64,000 nt of DNA from MPNO01 sp965200535 (GCA_965200535.1 CBDAUF010000002.1:248001-312000), one strand, 5' to 3'; counted from the stretch's first letter, positions 17,740-26,504 are shown. Notes: generated from the letters alone by a model not told the origin. Numbers and translations: made by a program.

Positions 17740-18765
17740 CTATTTCAGGCTCTTCGGCGCGTCGCCGTTGGCGCGCGCCATCTCGTAGAGCTTGCGGGTG
17801 CGCTCGGAGGTCTTCTTGTTGAAGCCGATGGCGAAGTTCCACACGCCCTTGACGAAGCCTGCCGTCATCCTGGCCGCGACCTCGGGATGGAGGTGGGTCT
17901 CCTTGACCCCCTTCTCCTTCATGGTCGCGAGTTCCTTTTCGGTGCCCTCGTCGAACTGCTTGGGAACGTCCTTCTCCAGCTCGTGGCCGATCTTGATCAG
18001 CAGGTCGCGGTCCGCCTTGGACAGCTTCTTGAAGCGGTCCATGTTGATGGTCACCGTGTAGGGCGACACGCCGAAGCGCGGGCGCATCATGTACTTCGCG
18101 ACCTCGTACCATTTGAACTGGACGGCACCCTGCACCGGCCAGGCCGCACCCTCGACGACGCCCTTCTGGAGCGCCGAATAGATCTCGCCGCCGTTGAGGT
18201 TCACCATCGATCCGCCGAGCGGGACGACGATCGGTGTGTAAAACCCGTTGGCGCGGATCTTGCGGCCCTTGAGCGGCTGCATGCTCTTGGGGTCGACCGG
18301 CTTCTTGAGCATGACGTGGAAGACGTCGGCCCCGGTGCCGCCGACGGCATGCACGATCATCTTCTGGTTGAAGCGCTGCATCTCCTCGTCGAAGTACTGC
18401 CAGTAGCCCTTCTTGCGCCAGTCCTCGGTGTCGGGGTGGAGCGCAAAGGCGGCCATCGGAACGCCGGTCGAGCCGACATAGTACGGGCCGACCGAGAGGT
18501 TCATGTCGAAGACGCCGCGCGAGACCGGCTGGAACTGCTGGCGCGACTTGATGACCTCGGGGCCGGAGAACTGGAAGGTGATCCGCCCGTTGGTCGCCTT
18601 CTCGACCCGCTTGCCGTACGCGTAGCCGATCAGTTCCGTCCCCTGGACCCGATTGTCCCATGCGGTCAGATATTTGAGGGTGATCTTGTCGGCCGCCGCC
18701 GCCGGCGACAGCGCTGGCACCGCTGCCGCGAGAACCGCGGCTGCGGCCGGATAACGGATGCTCAT
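17740..18765 (-). CDS. TRAP transporter substrate-binding protein (DctP family), orphan
   Basis: Periplasmic binding protein of 341 residues. A signal peptide (SIRYPAAAAVLAAAVPALS, cleaved near AAA) is followed by the DctP fold: YGKRVEKATNGRITFQFSG, RQQFQPVSRGVFDMNLSV, PLKGRKIRANGFYTPIVVPLGG and GEIYSALQKGVVEGAAWPV. The ATG at 18765 has a GGAG site; a longer upstream frame is proline- and glycine-rich and rejected. No DctQ or DctM gene adjoins it, so it must use a distant permease, be an orphan receptor-like protein, or be left from a lost operon. It ends convergently with regA. Confidence 0.9.
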   Translation of the reverse strand: MSIRYPAAAAVLAAAVPALSPAAAADKITLKYLTAWDNRVQGTELIGYAYGKRVEKATNGRITFQFSGPEVIKSRQQFQPVSRGVFDMNLSVGPYYVGSTGVPMAAFALHPDTEDWRKKGYWQYFDEEMQRFNQKMIVHAVGGTGADVFHVMLKKPVDPKSMQPLKGRKIRANGFYTPIVVPLGGSMVNLNGGEIYSALQKGVVEGAAWPVQGAVQFKWYEVAKYMMRPRFGVSPYTVTINMDRFKKLSKADRDLLIKIGHELEKDVPKQFDEGTEKELATMKEKGVKETHLHPEVAARMTAGFVKGVWNFAIGFNKKTSERTRKLYEMARANGDAPKSLK

Positions 18766-18900
18766 GTCTTTGCGTACTCCCGTTTGTGATTGTCCGGGGC
18801 CTCTGGAGCCTCTCCCTGCCGGGGGTGTCGGCAGGCCTCCGCCCCCGGCCCGTGCAAGGTGGCCCATTATCGCCGGGCGCACAACCGCGCACCGCCGCCG

Positions 18901-19395
18901 TCAGATGCCGGGATCGATCCGCCGCTGCAGCCGCCCCGCCGCCGCCAGCGCGAAGCGGACGATCTGGCGCCGCCTGCGGGCGCCGTTCACCGGCATCTGC
19001 ACGGCCTCGCGGCGGACTGCGCCGCCATAGGCGTCGGCGACGATGACGCCGCAGTCGCCGGGCAGAAGCCGCTCCGGGAACCGTTCCGAAACCGCGAAGT
19101 AGAAGCGGTCGCAGAACGGCAGGTATTCGCGCCACTTGCGGTCGGCGCGGAAGTCCTCGACCGACGACTTGATCTCGACGATGGCGAATTCGGCGCCGTC
19201 GTTCAGCCCGATCACGTCGACCCGCCGCCCGCCGGTCAGCCGGAACTCGTGCAGCACCGCGTAGCCGAGGTCGGCCAGGAGCCGCCCGACGCCGCGACGG
19301 ATGCGGGCTTCCCCGGTCCGCCCCGGCACAGTCCCCGGAACAGGCAGCGCGTCCAACGTCGATCCCCGCACGGTATCGGAACAAAGGGGGATCAT
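18901..19395 (-). CDS. mmcB: MmcB family DNA repair protein (PD-(D/E)XK fold)
   Basis: A 164-residue protein resembling MmcB, a nuclease-fold factor found in alphaproteobacteria and linked in Caulobacter to damage-response functions. Visible features are GVGRLLADLGYAVLHEF, the core R-VDVIG... IVEIKSSVEDFRADRKW (Asp and ExK of the nuclease fold) and YLPFCDRFYFAVSERFPERL. ATG 19395 gives the usual family length; a much longer frame running to 20343 overlaps another gene and is rejected. It stands alone on the minus strand, with a 155-base gap to the next gene. Confidence 0.88.
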   Translation of the reverse strand: MIPLCSDTVRGSTLDALPVPGTVPGRTGEARIRRGVGRLLADLGYAVLHEFRLTGGRRVDVIGLNDGAEFAIVEIKSSVEDFRADRKWREYLPFCDRFYFAVSERFPERLLPGDCGVIVADAYGGAVRREAVQMPVNGARRRRQIVRFALAAAGRLQRRIDPGI

Positions 19396-19550
19396 AACAG
19401 GAAAAGATGCCGGCGGAGAATGGATTTCCCGGCATCGGCGGCGCCGTCGGTGCGCCCCGGATCGCCGACCGCGGTCGGTCGTCGGCCGCTGCCGCAGGGC
19501 GCGATGGCCGGGCCCGCGCCGCCGGCGGATCGACGCGTCCGCCGGGCGTT

Positions 19551-20438
19551 CTATGTCTCTTGCGTCGAAATGATGGCGGTCGTCATCGAGCGGGGATCGC
19601 GCATTTCCCAGCGCCCGGCCTCGACCTGGTGCATGAAGTCGCCGCACGCTTGGTTGTACAGCGCCGGCTCCTCCAGATTGCACAGATGTCCGGTGCGCGG
19701 CAGCAGGACCAGGGCGGAGGACGCGATGGTGCGTTTCATGAACAGTCCGGCATCGAGGCACGGGTCGTCCTCGTCGCCGTTCAGCACCAGGGTCGGCACG
19801 GCGAGCCCGCGCATCCGGTCTTCGAGATCGAACAGCGACGGCCGCCGCCGTTGTACGCCCCGCATGGTGTTTGCCGAGCCCTGGCTGGAATGTTCGCACA
19901 AGCGGTCGGTGAATTCCTGCCAGCCGCGCGGGTCCTTGTTCTGGAACTGCACCCGCGTCGGCCCCAGGGCGTAGACCGGGCCGAACACCGCCATGGTCTC
20001 GTTCTCCATGCGGTCGGCGGCCTCCGTGGTCTCGCGGACGAATTGCTCGCGCGCATCGGCCTTCGCGCCGTAGCCGCAGCCGGCGATCGTCAGCGACAAC
20101 GCGCGGTCGGGATATTCGAGGCCGAAATGGAGCGCGGCGAAGCCGCCCATCGATAGTCCATTGATATGCGCCCGTTCGATCCCGAGCCCGTCCAGCACCG
20201 CCAGGATATCGTCGCGTGCGCGGTCCTGGCTGTACATCTCCGGGTCTTCCGGCACCTCCGACGGCGGATAGCCGCGCGCGTTGAAGGCGATGCAGCGGCG
20301 GGTGCGCGAGAAATGGCGAAGCTGCGGCTCCCATGAACGGCAATCGCCGGCGAATTCGTGGACGAACACGATGGCCTGGCCGCGGCCGGCTTCCTCGTAG
20401 TAAAGCCTGACCCCGTCATCGGCGGTGACATGCGGCAT
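19551..20438 (-). CDS. Alpha/beta fold hydrolase (3-oxoadipate enol-lactonase-like)
   Basis: A 295-residue alpha/beta hydrolase. It has the oxyanion region VFVHEFAGDCRSWEPQL, the nucleophile elbow GLSMGG (Ser96), the acid in VLNGDEDDPC and the His in RTGHLCNLEEP. The closest named families are 3-oxoadipate enol-lactonases and related esterases, so a role in aromatic compound breakdown is possible. The ATG at 20438 has an AAGGAGAG site. It is not clearly in an operon: the upstream gene (a multicopper oxidase remnant) is broken. Confidence 0.87.
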   Translation of the reverse strand: MPHVTADDGVRLYYEEAGRGQAIVFVHEFAGDCRSWEPQLRHFSRTRRCIAFNARGYPPSEVPEDPEMYSQDRARDDILAVLDGLGIERAHINGLSMGGFAALHFGLEYPDRALSLTIAGCGYGAKADAREQFVRETTEAADRMENETMAVFGPVYALGPTRVQFQNKDPRGWQEFTDRLCEHSSQGSANTMRGVQRRRPSLFDLEDRMRGLAVPTLVLNGDEDDPCLDAGLFMKRTIASSALVLLPRTGHLCNLEEPALYNQACGDFMHQVEAGRWEMRDPRSMTTAIISTQET

Positions 20439-20540
20439 GGCGCTCTCCTTGGAGGTTCCGCTTCGACGGGCCGGCGGCGGCAAACCGGGACGCTGAGATG
20501 GGCGGTCCGGGACGCCGCCGCGGCGCCGGCGGAACGTGCT

Positions 20541-20824
20541 TCATGCGACCGCGATCCACGTCTTCATGCCCGAGGCCTGGTGCGCCAGGGTGTGGCAGTG
20601 GAGCAGCCATTTGCCGGGGTTGTCGAACCTGCACAGGATGTCTCGGCTGCTGCGGGGGTCGACCAGCGTGGTGTCGCGGTAGTGGCCGAGGGAACCGTCC
20701 TCCCGGATCTCGTGGAAGTGATGCCCGTGCAAGTGGATGCCGTGCGGGAAGGCGGTGTCGTTTCGCATGGCGATCAGCGCGGTCTCGCCGCGGGCGAAGC
20801 GGCGAGAAAACCTCTCCGGTTCAT
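20541..20824 (-). pseudogene. Multicopper oxidase remnant (internal deletion)
   Basis: Only the two ends of a multicopper oxidase remain. The first codons (ATG at 20824) read MNRRGFLAAS, a Tat-type signal start. Within about 15 codons, in another frame, comes the last cupredoxin domain: GETALIAMRNDTAFPHG, IHLHGHHFHEI, then WLLHCHTLAHQASGM, with the Cys-His and type-1 to type-3 copper ligands. Intact family members are 400-500 residues, so roughly 1 kb is missing and the join is also out of frame. The start overlaps the copD stop by four bases, showing it was the third gene of a copC-copD-oxidase operon. The product cannot be functional. Confidence 0.8.
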
Positions 20825-21699
20825 GAATGACCTCGGGTTGGCGGCCCCGCCAGGTCGGTCAGCACGGCCGTAATCAGCAGGGTGGCACAAACCGCCGCCC
20901 ATTCGACCGCGATCGACCGGCGAAGGCCGGCCGCCGCCGTGCGGTCGCCGTCGGTCATGGCCGGAACATAGCGCAGTTTGTTGGCCGCGGCGGCTCCCAG
21001 CAGGACGAGCACGGCGCCGATCTTGGCAAGCAGCGTGAGCCCGTAGGCGCTCGCCGCCAGCGCGCCGACATCCCCGGCGAGACGCCAGGCCATGACCGCC
21101 CCGGCGGCGATCAGGGCCGGAACCGTGACGGCAGCGATCCGCCCGAAACGGCGGCCCAGCGCTGCCGCGGCGATCGGGTTTCCGTCTTTCCCGGCCAGCC
21201 TTCGCAGCGGCGGGAGGATGCCGATCCAGAACGCAACGCCGGCCAGATGCGCCAGCAGCAGGGCCTCGAGCCAAAGCTGTCCGGCGTCCGCTACATGCCC
21301 GACGCGGGAAAACGACCACAGCGCGAGAACGCCTCCGGCGAGTGCGGCCCAAATCCCCGGTCCGGCAATCCTGAGCCCGCCGAGCAGCAGGACCAGGCCG
21401 GCGCAGAGGGCCGCCAGCCGGGTTCCGACCGCAGTTGCCCAGAGCAGGCCCAGCATCTCGGGATCGATCAGGCCCGCCGCATCGCCCGACAATGCGGCGC
21501 CGGTGAAGGAGAAACCGAGCCCGGCGGCGAGCAGGGCGAGAAACGCGAACCCCGACGCCTGCCGGCGCAGGAGGCCGGCCATGGCGTCGGTTTCCCGGCG
21601 GAAAACGATGCGGACCAGGACCAGCCCGGTGCTGCCGAGGACGCCGAGATAGAGCAGGAACTTCGCGCCCGTCGCGGCCAGTTCCCAGATATCCGGCAA
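20821..21699 (-). CDS. copD: Copper resistance/homeostasis membrane protein CopD
   Basis: A 292-residue inner-membrane protein of the CopD family with about eight helices. Recognisable parts are GAKFLLYLGVLGSTGLVLVR, HLAGVAFWIGILPPLRRLA (the most conserved CopD region) and LLAKIGAVLVLLGAAAANKL. CopD is thought to move copper across the inner membrane together with CopC. The start appears to be TTG at 21699, three bases after the copC stop; no ATG fits. Its end overlaps the start of the oxidase remnant. The ORF is intact although the downstream partner is deleted. Confidence 0.85.
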   Translation of the reverse strand: MPDIWELAATGAKFLLYLGVLGSTGLVLVRIVFRRETDAMAGLLRRQASGFAFLALLAAGLGFSFTGAALSGDAAGLIDPEMLGLLWATAVGTRLAALCAGLVLLLGGLRIAGPGIWAALAGGVLALWSFSRVGHVADAGQLWLEALLLAHLAGVAFWIGILPPLRRLAGKDGNPIAAAALGRRFGRIAAVTVPALIAAGAVMAWRLAGDVGALAASAYGLTLLAKIGAVLVLLGAAAANKLRYVPAMTDGDRTAAAGLRRSIAVEWAAVCATLLITAVLTDLAGPPTRGHS

Positions 21700-21702
21700 G
21701 GG

Positions 21703-22083
21703 TCACCGCACCCGAAAGGCGAACGAGCCCCGCATCGCGTGCCCGTCGATGGCGAGGCCGCGCCACTCGATCCGGTAGCGGCCCTTGCCCTTCCCCCTCA
21801 GCGGGATGGCGAACCGCGTGGCGAAAGTCTTCCGTTCGCCCAGATCGAGCGCGACCGCGGAGTCGTCTTCATGGGTCATCCGGACCCTTGTCAGGCGAAT
21901 GCGTCCGGTGAAAGCGAGAACGACGGTCGCCGGAGCCTTTGCAAGAATCGCGCCGTCGGCCGGGATCGTCTCGACGAGACCGGAATGCGCGCGGCCCTCC
22001 GTACAGGCCAGCGCCAAGAGGCCGGCCGCCAGGATCCGCTCGGCGGCAATCCGTCTTGCCGATAAGGCGGGGCTCGCTGCCAC
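21703..22083 (-). CDS. copC: Copper-binding periplasmic protein CopC
   Basis: A 126-residue CopC domain protein. The signal peptide (LAAGLLALACTEGRA) is followed directly by HSGLVETIPADGAIL, so cleavage leaves an N-terminal His, a Cu(II) ligand in CopC. Further on come PATVVLAFTGRIRLTRV and RIEWRGLAIDGHAMRGSFAF, where a conserved Asp-Gly-His provides other ligands. The start is GTG at 22083, with GGAGG six bases upstream. It delivers periplasmic copper to CopD, three bases downstream. The gene lies just downstream of a decayed WD40/cytochrome c gene. Confidence 0.85.
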   Translation of the reverse strand: MAASPALSARRIAAERILAAGLLALACTEGRAHSGLVETIPADGAILAKAPATVVLAFTGRIRLTRVRMTHEDDSAVALDLGERKTFATRFAIPLRGKGKGRYRIEWRGLAIDGHAMRGSFAFRVR

Positions 22084-22122
22084 GATAGCCTCCGTCGAAC
22101 GCGGGCGTCTGCCCGGCCGCAG

Positions 22123-22671
22123 TCAGCCGCTGCGCACCGCCGGGCCGGATGTGATTTCCCGGGTGGAGAAACCGATGAAGTCGAGTGCGATCTCCGCACC
22201 GACGGCGATCGCCGCGATGGCCAGAAACGCGATCGGCATGGCTTTCATCGATTGGCCCCCCCGGCCATTTGTCGCGCGTTTGAGGAACGCGATCAGATCG
22301 TCCCGGTCCGCCGGTTTGACGATGCGCTGCATGGGCATCTTCGATCCCGGAATGTAGTCGTCCGGGCCTTGATCGAACAGTGCGGCGATCGTGCCCGCGT
22401 TCCAGACAATGTCGGAATTTCGCAGGGTAGACGAGTCGTTGTAACCGGTCAGCGTGCCGGCGTGGATGTTCTTGCCGTCCGCCGTGTAGACGACGTCGTT
22501 GACGCCGGACCGATGGCCCTTCAGATAACGGACCTCGCCATCGTCGCCGCGGAGCGGCCAAAGTCCTATCGTGCCGTTCCAACTCGCAGAGGCCGCCGTC
22601 TGTCCGTCCGGCGAATGCGGCAGACGGCGCGCGCGGCGGGCAGACGGCTGCCGGCGCGTTTCTCCGGCCGT
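22123..22671 (-). pseudogene. WD40-repeat/cytochrome c protein remnant lacking the heme motif
   Basis: Translation on the minus strand begins without a start, after the stop of the carboxymuconolactone decarboxylase-like gene. The WD40 text is SPDGQTAASASWNGTIGLWP and KGHRSGVNDVVYTADGKNIH. Directly after this comes the C-terminal half of a class I cytochrome c (GTLTGYNDSS, SDIVWNAGTIAALFDQGPDD, PGSKMPMQRI), then a membrane helix (PIAFLAIAAIAVGAEIAL). The CXXCH heme site and most WD40 blades are missing, so DNA was deleted at the front and between the two parts. Intact homologs have several WD40 blades followed by the cytochrome. It probably belonged to the copper/respiratory cluster. Confidence 0.7.
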
Positions 22672-23223
22672 CTACGGCGCGAGGTGGGACGGCCAGTCGG
22701 GCGGGGGTTCGGCGCCGACGACGTTGGCCATCATCGCGGTCTTGCAGAAATGGCCGATGGCGCCCACCAGGTCGGCGAGGCGGCGGTAGCCGAGGACCGC
22801 TTCCGCTGCCGCGAAGCCGGCGTCGCCGAGCGTGCCGGTTTCGAGAAGCTCCCGCGCCGCATCGTGGACGGCCCTGTCCTCGCGGCTCGCGAAATCCGGT
22901 TCCCCGCGGGCATTCACCGCGTCGACGACCGAGCGCTCTAGGCCGGCCTCGAGCGCCATGCGCGCCTGCGCCGCCCACGGATAGGCGGCGTTCCAGCGGC
23001 GCGCGACCAGCAGGGCCGCCAGCCGGAGCTGCGGAAGGGTCAGCGAGCAGTTGCCCTCGAAATAGGCGGTCGCGGCGTTGTTGTTCTCCCACATCCCCGG
23101 CGCATAGGCGTATCCGACGGCGGGGCCGCGGCCGACGCGCCCCGTCGCGGCCACGGTCGCGTCGTAGACCCGCTGTTGTTCGTCGTCCATCTCCTCGCGC
23201 GTGAGCGCCGGTATTCTGGTCAT
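22672..23223 (-). CDS. Carboxymuconolactone decarboxylase family protein
   Basis: A 183-residue helical protein of the carboxymuconolactone decarboxylase / AhpD-like fold. Visible segments are MDDEQQRVYDATVAATGRVG, the helix LTLPQLRLAALLVARRWNAAYPW and the C-terminal segment LVGAIGHFCKTAMMANVVG. The thiol pair CxxC of AhpD is absent, so it is closer to the decarboxylase branch. ATG 23223 starts right before the conserved region; a longer frame upstream is rejected. Family members act in aromatic catabolism or peroxide defence. The reaction here is not assignable. Confidence 0.85.
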   Translation of the reverse strand: MTRIPALTREEMDDEQQRVYDATVAATGRVGRGPAVGYAYAPGMWENNNAATAYFEGNCSLTLPQLRLAALLVARRWNAAYPWAAQARMALEAGLERSVVDAVNARGEPDFASREDRAVHDAARELLETGTLGDAGFAAAEAVLGYRRLADLVGAIGHFCKTAMMANVVGAEPPPDWPSHLAP

Positions 23224-23325
23224 CGATCCGCTTCCCCGTTGCTGCGCGGCCCGTCCGCGACGCCAGAGCGTCGTGCGCCCGCCGGCCGGCGTCAAGCCGC
23301 GCGCCGCAGCGGGAAGATTGCCGCT

Positions 23326-23709
23326 TCAGACCGGCCGGCCGGAGGTGTGCGACGAGGTGATCTTGAGCCGGTAGCCGCCGGGGAACGGGATGGTGAACGA
23401 GCTGTGGATCGACCCCGAGGTGATTTCCGACGGGGCGAGGTCCATGCCGCGGCAGCGCGCGTGCGCCGTCTCGACATCGTCCACCATCAGGTCGACCGGC
23501 GCCATCTCGCCCGGCGCGGCGGAGCGGCCGCCCGCCCGGACGACGAGGTGCGTGCCGCCGCGCAATTCGAGGACCGCAAAGGACTCGTACCGCGACACCG
23601 GCCGGAGGCCCAGCCGCTCCAGGAGGTCGCAGGCCGCGCCCAGATCGTTGACATCCATCCTCACATGGCCGACCGCAACCGGGGGCCTGTCATCGTGTGC
23701 TTCGATCAT
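23326..23709 (-). CDS. VOC family protein (glyoxalase/dioxygenase fold)
   Basis: A 127-residue protein with one vicinal oxygen chelate unit pair: VAVGHVRMDVNDLGAACDLLERLGL opens the fold, with LELRGGTHLVVRAGG, PVDLMVDDVETAHARCRGM and GGYRLKITSSH later. His in the first strand and residues in the last strand are probable metal ligands. The ATG at 23709 places the fold at the N-terminus. The next gene on the same strand (carboxymuconolactone decarboxylase-like) starts 102 bases downstream. The substrate is unknown. Confidence 0.82.
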   Translation of the reverse strand: MIEAHDDRPPVAVGHVRMDVNDLGAACDLLERLGLRPVSRYESFAVLELRGGTHLVVRAGGRSAAPGEMAPVDLMVDDVETAHARCRGMDLAPSEITSGSIHSSFTIPFPGGYRLKITSSHTSGRPV

Positions 23710-23802
23710 TCCGTCCTCCCCGCGATGGCGTCCGGGAGGTCCGGTCCCGGCCTTCCCGGCGCATCGCAGCATGCTGCCAAACCGTCCGCCGGGCAATTCG
23801 TC

Positions 23803-25356
23803 CTATGCCGGTTCGGCGCCGAAATCGGGAAAGTGTTCGGCCCGGAACGACGACCATGCGACCGGATTGTCGGGTGAGCGGTCGTCCACGATCGCCTCGA
23901 ACACCGTTTCGCCCGGCGAGCCCGGTGCGACCTCGATCAGCCGCGCCCGGCAATGGCCGGCGTAGACCTCGCCCGACGGCACGCCGCCCACCGTGCACAC
24001 CCCGCCGTAGGTGACGAAGGTGTTGCCGGTTTCCGGCAGCCGGCAGGCGCCGCTCTGGAAGGTCGAATAGGTGCGGTCGTCGTGCGGGCCGCGGGCCCAC
24101 ACCTGCTGCACGGTCCGGGCGTCCGCATCGACGGCGAACTCGACCGCCCGGCTGTAGGACGCCGCACCGTCCATCTTCGGGCCGGGCGGCGTCGCCCGGT
24201 GGTTGCCGTTGTCGAAACAGAGGATGGTGCCGGCCTGCGTCACCGAACAGTCATGCTGGTGGTACTGCCATTCGAGCCCGTCGGCGGGGCGCAGCAGCCG
24301 TTCCGACCAGGGCGCGCGCCAGTTGGCGTGCGCGCCGAGGATCCAGTCGAGCGCGCCGGACGCCCGGTCGATCCCGATCAGGCAATCCTGATGGCGCAGG
24401 GAGGCGACGATCGTGCCGCGCCTGCCGTCGTAGGCGAGGCCGTTGACGTGGCTCCAGTCGCAGGTTCCGGGGTAGCCGCGGCGCACCCAGTAGGCCGCGC
24501 GGCTGCCGTAGCAGACCCGGCGGGGATCGAGCAGGTCGAGCAGCCGGTACTCGTTGACGACCGCCCCGCCGCGCGAGAACTCGACGATCACGTCGCCGAC
24601 GACGCGCGCCGTCTCGGTGGCGCCGCCCGGGTCCTCCTCGCTTGCCGGAAAGCCCTCGATGTCGCGGATCTCCATGCTGCACGCCAGGATGTTTCCCGAC
24701 GGCAGTTCGATGACCGCGTGGTGAAACATGCCTGCCGCCACCGGGATTGCGCCGGCGGGCGGCGTCCTGCCTTGCCAGCGGCCGGCGGCGTACCACTCGG
24801 CCACGGTATCGCCGAGCAGGTCGATCTCGCATATCCGCCCGTCGGCGACGTAGAGGATGTTGCCGTTGGCCAGGCGGCGCACGTCGCCGATGGCCTCGTC
24901 GAGCCGGTAGAACCAGGCGATGCCGCCGCTCCGGTCGACGGCGACGATGACGCCGAAGCCGGGCAGGTGCTCGCAGGCGGGCGAATGGCGGATATTGAAC
25001 AGCATCGCGCCGGGTTCCCGCCTGTCCGCCGCGCAGGCCGTCACCGCGAACGGGGGGAAATCGTCCGGCAGCGGCGGCGCCGTGAACGACAGCGGCTGCG
25101 GCGCCTCGATCCGGTTTCCCGCCCCGTCCTCGGCGGCGACCGATACGGTGCAGGTCTCGCCTGCGCGGACGCCGGCCACCGCCACCCGGTGTTCGGTGCG
25201 CATCCCCGCGCCGGTCCGCGCCCGCCACGTCCGGTCGGCGCCGGTTATTTCGACGGCCGCCCGAGACGGCGCGTCGGTGGCGAACGCAACCACGGCGGCG
25301 AGCGGCGCCCGCGGGTTCGGGTTGGCCGAAATCGCTGGAATGGATGAGAATTTCAT
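23803..25356 (-). CDS. Aryl-sulfate sulfotransferase family protein
   Basis: A 517-residue protein with an N-terminal Ig/Fn3-like domain (about 1-90) and a C-terminal beta-propeller of the arylsulfotransferase (ASST) family. Propeller features are AWFYRLDEAIGDVRRLANGN, MFHHAVIELPSGNILA, WSHVNGLAYDGRRGTIVASL, QYHQHDCSVTQAGTILCFDN and TYGGVCTVGGVPSGEVY. The family transfers sulfate from phenolic sulfates to other phenols. There is no clear signal peptide at the chosen start (ATG 25356, with GGGAGG upstream), so export is uncertain. Propeller proteins of this group are often annotated without proof of activity. Confidence 0.82.
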   Translation of the reverse strand: MKFSSIPAISANPNPRAPLAAVVAFATDAPSRAAVEITGADRTWRARTGAGMRTEHRVAVAGVRAGETCTVSVAAEDGAGNRIEAPQPLSFTAPPLPDDFPPFAVTACAADRREPGAMLFNIRHSPACEHLPGFGVIVAVDRSGGIAWFYRLDEAIGDVRRLANGNILYVADGRICEIDLLGDTVAEWYAAGRWQGRTPPAGAIPVAAGMFHHAVIELPSGNILACSMEIRDIEGFPASEEDPGGATETARVVGDVIVEFSRGGAVVNEYRLLDLLDPRRVCYGSRAAYWVRRGYPGTCDWSHVNGLAYDGRRGTIVASLRHQDCLIGIDRASGALDWILGAHANWRAPWSERLLRPADGLEWQYHQHDCSVTQAGTILCFDNGNHRATPPGPKMDGAASYSRAVEFAVDADARTVQQVWARGPHDDRTYSTFQSGACRLPETGNTFVTYGGVCTVGGVPSGEVYAGHCRARLIEVAPGSPGETVFEAIVDDRSPDNPVAWSSFRAEHFPDFGAEPA

Positions 25357-25674
25357 ACGCGCCTCCCGTGCTCCGGTCCGCCGATTTTCCCGACCCCTGT
25401 AGCGCAACGGGCGATCCGGCGCCACCGCGGGCCGGTCGACCGTCAGCCGCCGGCGATGTCGTCGAGCGCGGCCGCGTAGGCATCCTTGGCCGCGGCGCCC
25501 GGCCGTGCGCCGAGGGGGCGCAAGCTCGCGCGAAATTATGGCATTAATACTGACCAATGTTTCACGTGAAACATTGGTCAACAGGGCTGACCTATTCACC
25601 AGATGCAAATTTGCCGGCGCGCGCCGGACGCCGGAACGATGTCTCGCCCCGCTCCGGCGCCGCCGGATCGCGCG
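25357..25674. other. Intergenic region holding parS
   Basis: Apart from the parS palindrome I see no gene. The segment around 25535-25615 is clearly more AT-rich than its surroundings. A short minus-strand stretch near 25440-25500 has no start or recognisable domain. Confidence 0.4.
25551..25580. promoter_or_regulatory. parS: parS centromere site in a 30-bp perfect palindrome
   Basis: The core TGTTTCACGTGAAACA at 25558-25573 is the chromosomal ParB-binding site parS, conserved across most bacteria. Here it sits in the centre of a larger perfect inverted repeat of 30 bases, with TGACCAA on the left and TTGGTCA on the right. It lies in a noncoding gap between the sulfotransferase start and the outer-membrane gene end. 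Chromosomal parS sites cluster near the replication origin, so this region is probably origin-proximal. Confidence 0.9.
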
Positions 25675-26504
25675 TCAGAACATCAGGCGCAGGGACAGGC
25701 CGGCCTTCCGGATGTTGTCGAAATTGGCGTCCGTCGACCGCGCCACGGTCAGCGATGCGCCGACCGCCAGATTGTCCCGGAGATAGTAGCGCAGGCTGAC
25801 CGATGCCGACGTTTCCTGCTCGTCGACGATATCGACCAGCCCGATCACGGCGCCGAACTCCGTCCGTTCGCCGATCTTGTGGCGGATGCCGAGGCGGACG
25901 CCGTACCCGTTATCCTTGAGGAGGCCGGGGATTTTCGACGCTGTCGGCCGCATTTGGGGCGCGCCGGATGGCGGCGGCGTTGCCGACTGGCTGGACGGAG
26001 GGGGTCCAGAACCGCGGCCATCACCACCTCCCAAGGAAGCGCCGAGTTCGCTCACCCGCAGGCATTTCATCGGGTCCAATCCGGCGACGCAGGGGAGGTC
26101 GTGGTCGACCTCGGTGTTCATCCACATGACTTCGCCGAAGATGTCGGTGTCTTCCCCGGCCTCGAGGCGGTAGCCGACGCCGAGGGACAGGAACCTTTGC
26201 TCCGTGTCGAGCCCGACCGTTCCGAAGCTTCCCGGGCGGACGCGATCTCGTTCTCGAAGCTCTTGTCCTCCAGCGAAAACCCGCCCGTAACGTAGAAGGC
26301 GTCGCCGATCCCGGCCGAGAACGCGACGCCGACCAGGCGGCCGTCGGCATCGCCGACCGCGCCCCGCGCCGTGTTGTCGGTGAGCGACATGTCGCCGCGG
26401 AATTCGAGATAGTCGTAGCTGAATTCGGCCTGGGCGGGTGCCGCCAAGGCCGCGGCGGCGGCGACCGCCGCCGCAACCGTGAATGCCTTGCATATCCGTT
26501 TCAT
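25675..26504 (-). pseudogene. Outer-membrane beta-barrel protein, frameshifted
   Basis: The start (ATG 26504) encodes a signal peptide (KRICKAFTVAAAVAAAAALA, cleaved after AQA) and barrel strands such as YDYLEFRGDMSLTDN and GIGDAFYVTGGFSLEDKSF. Near 26235-26245 the reading frame must shift to continue the barrel: GSFGTVGLDTEQRFLSLGVG, GVRLGIRHKIGERTEFGAVIG and NLAVGASLTVARS, ending in LSLRLMF with the terminal Phe typical of outer-membrane proteins. A single missing or extra base in a GC-rich run explains it. A Ser/Gly/Pro-rich insert sits between strands. Function is unknown; it resembles small porin-like barrels. Confidence 0.7.
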
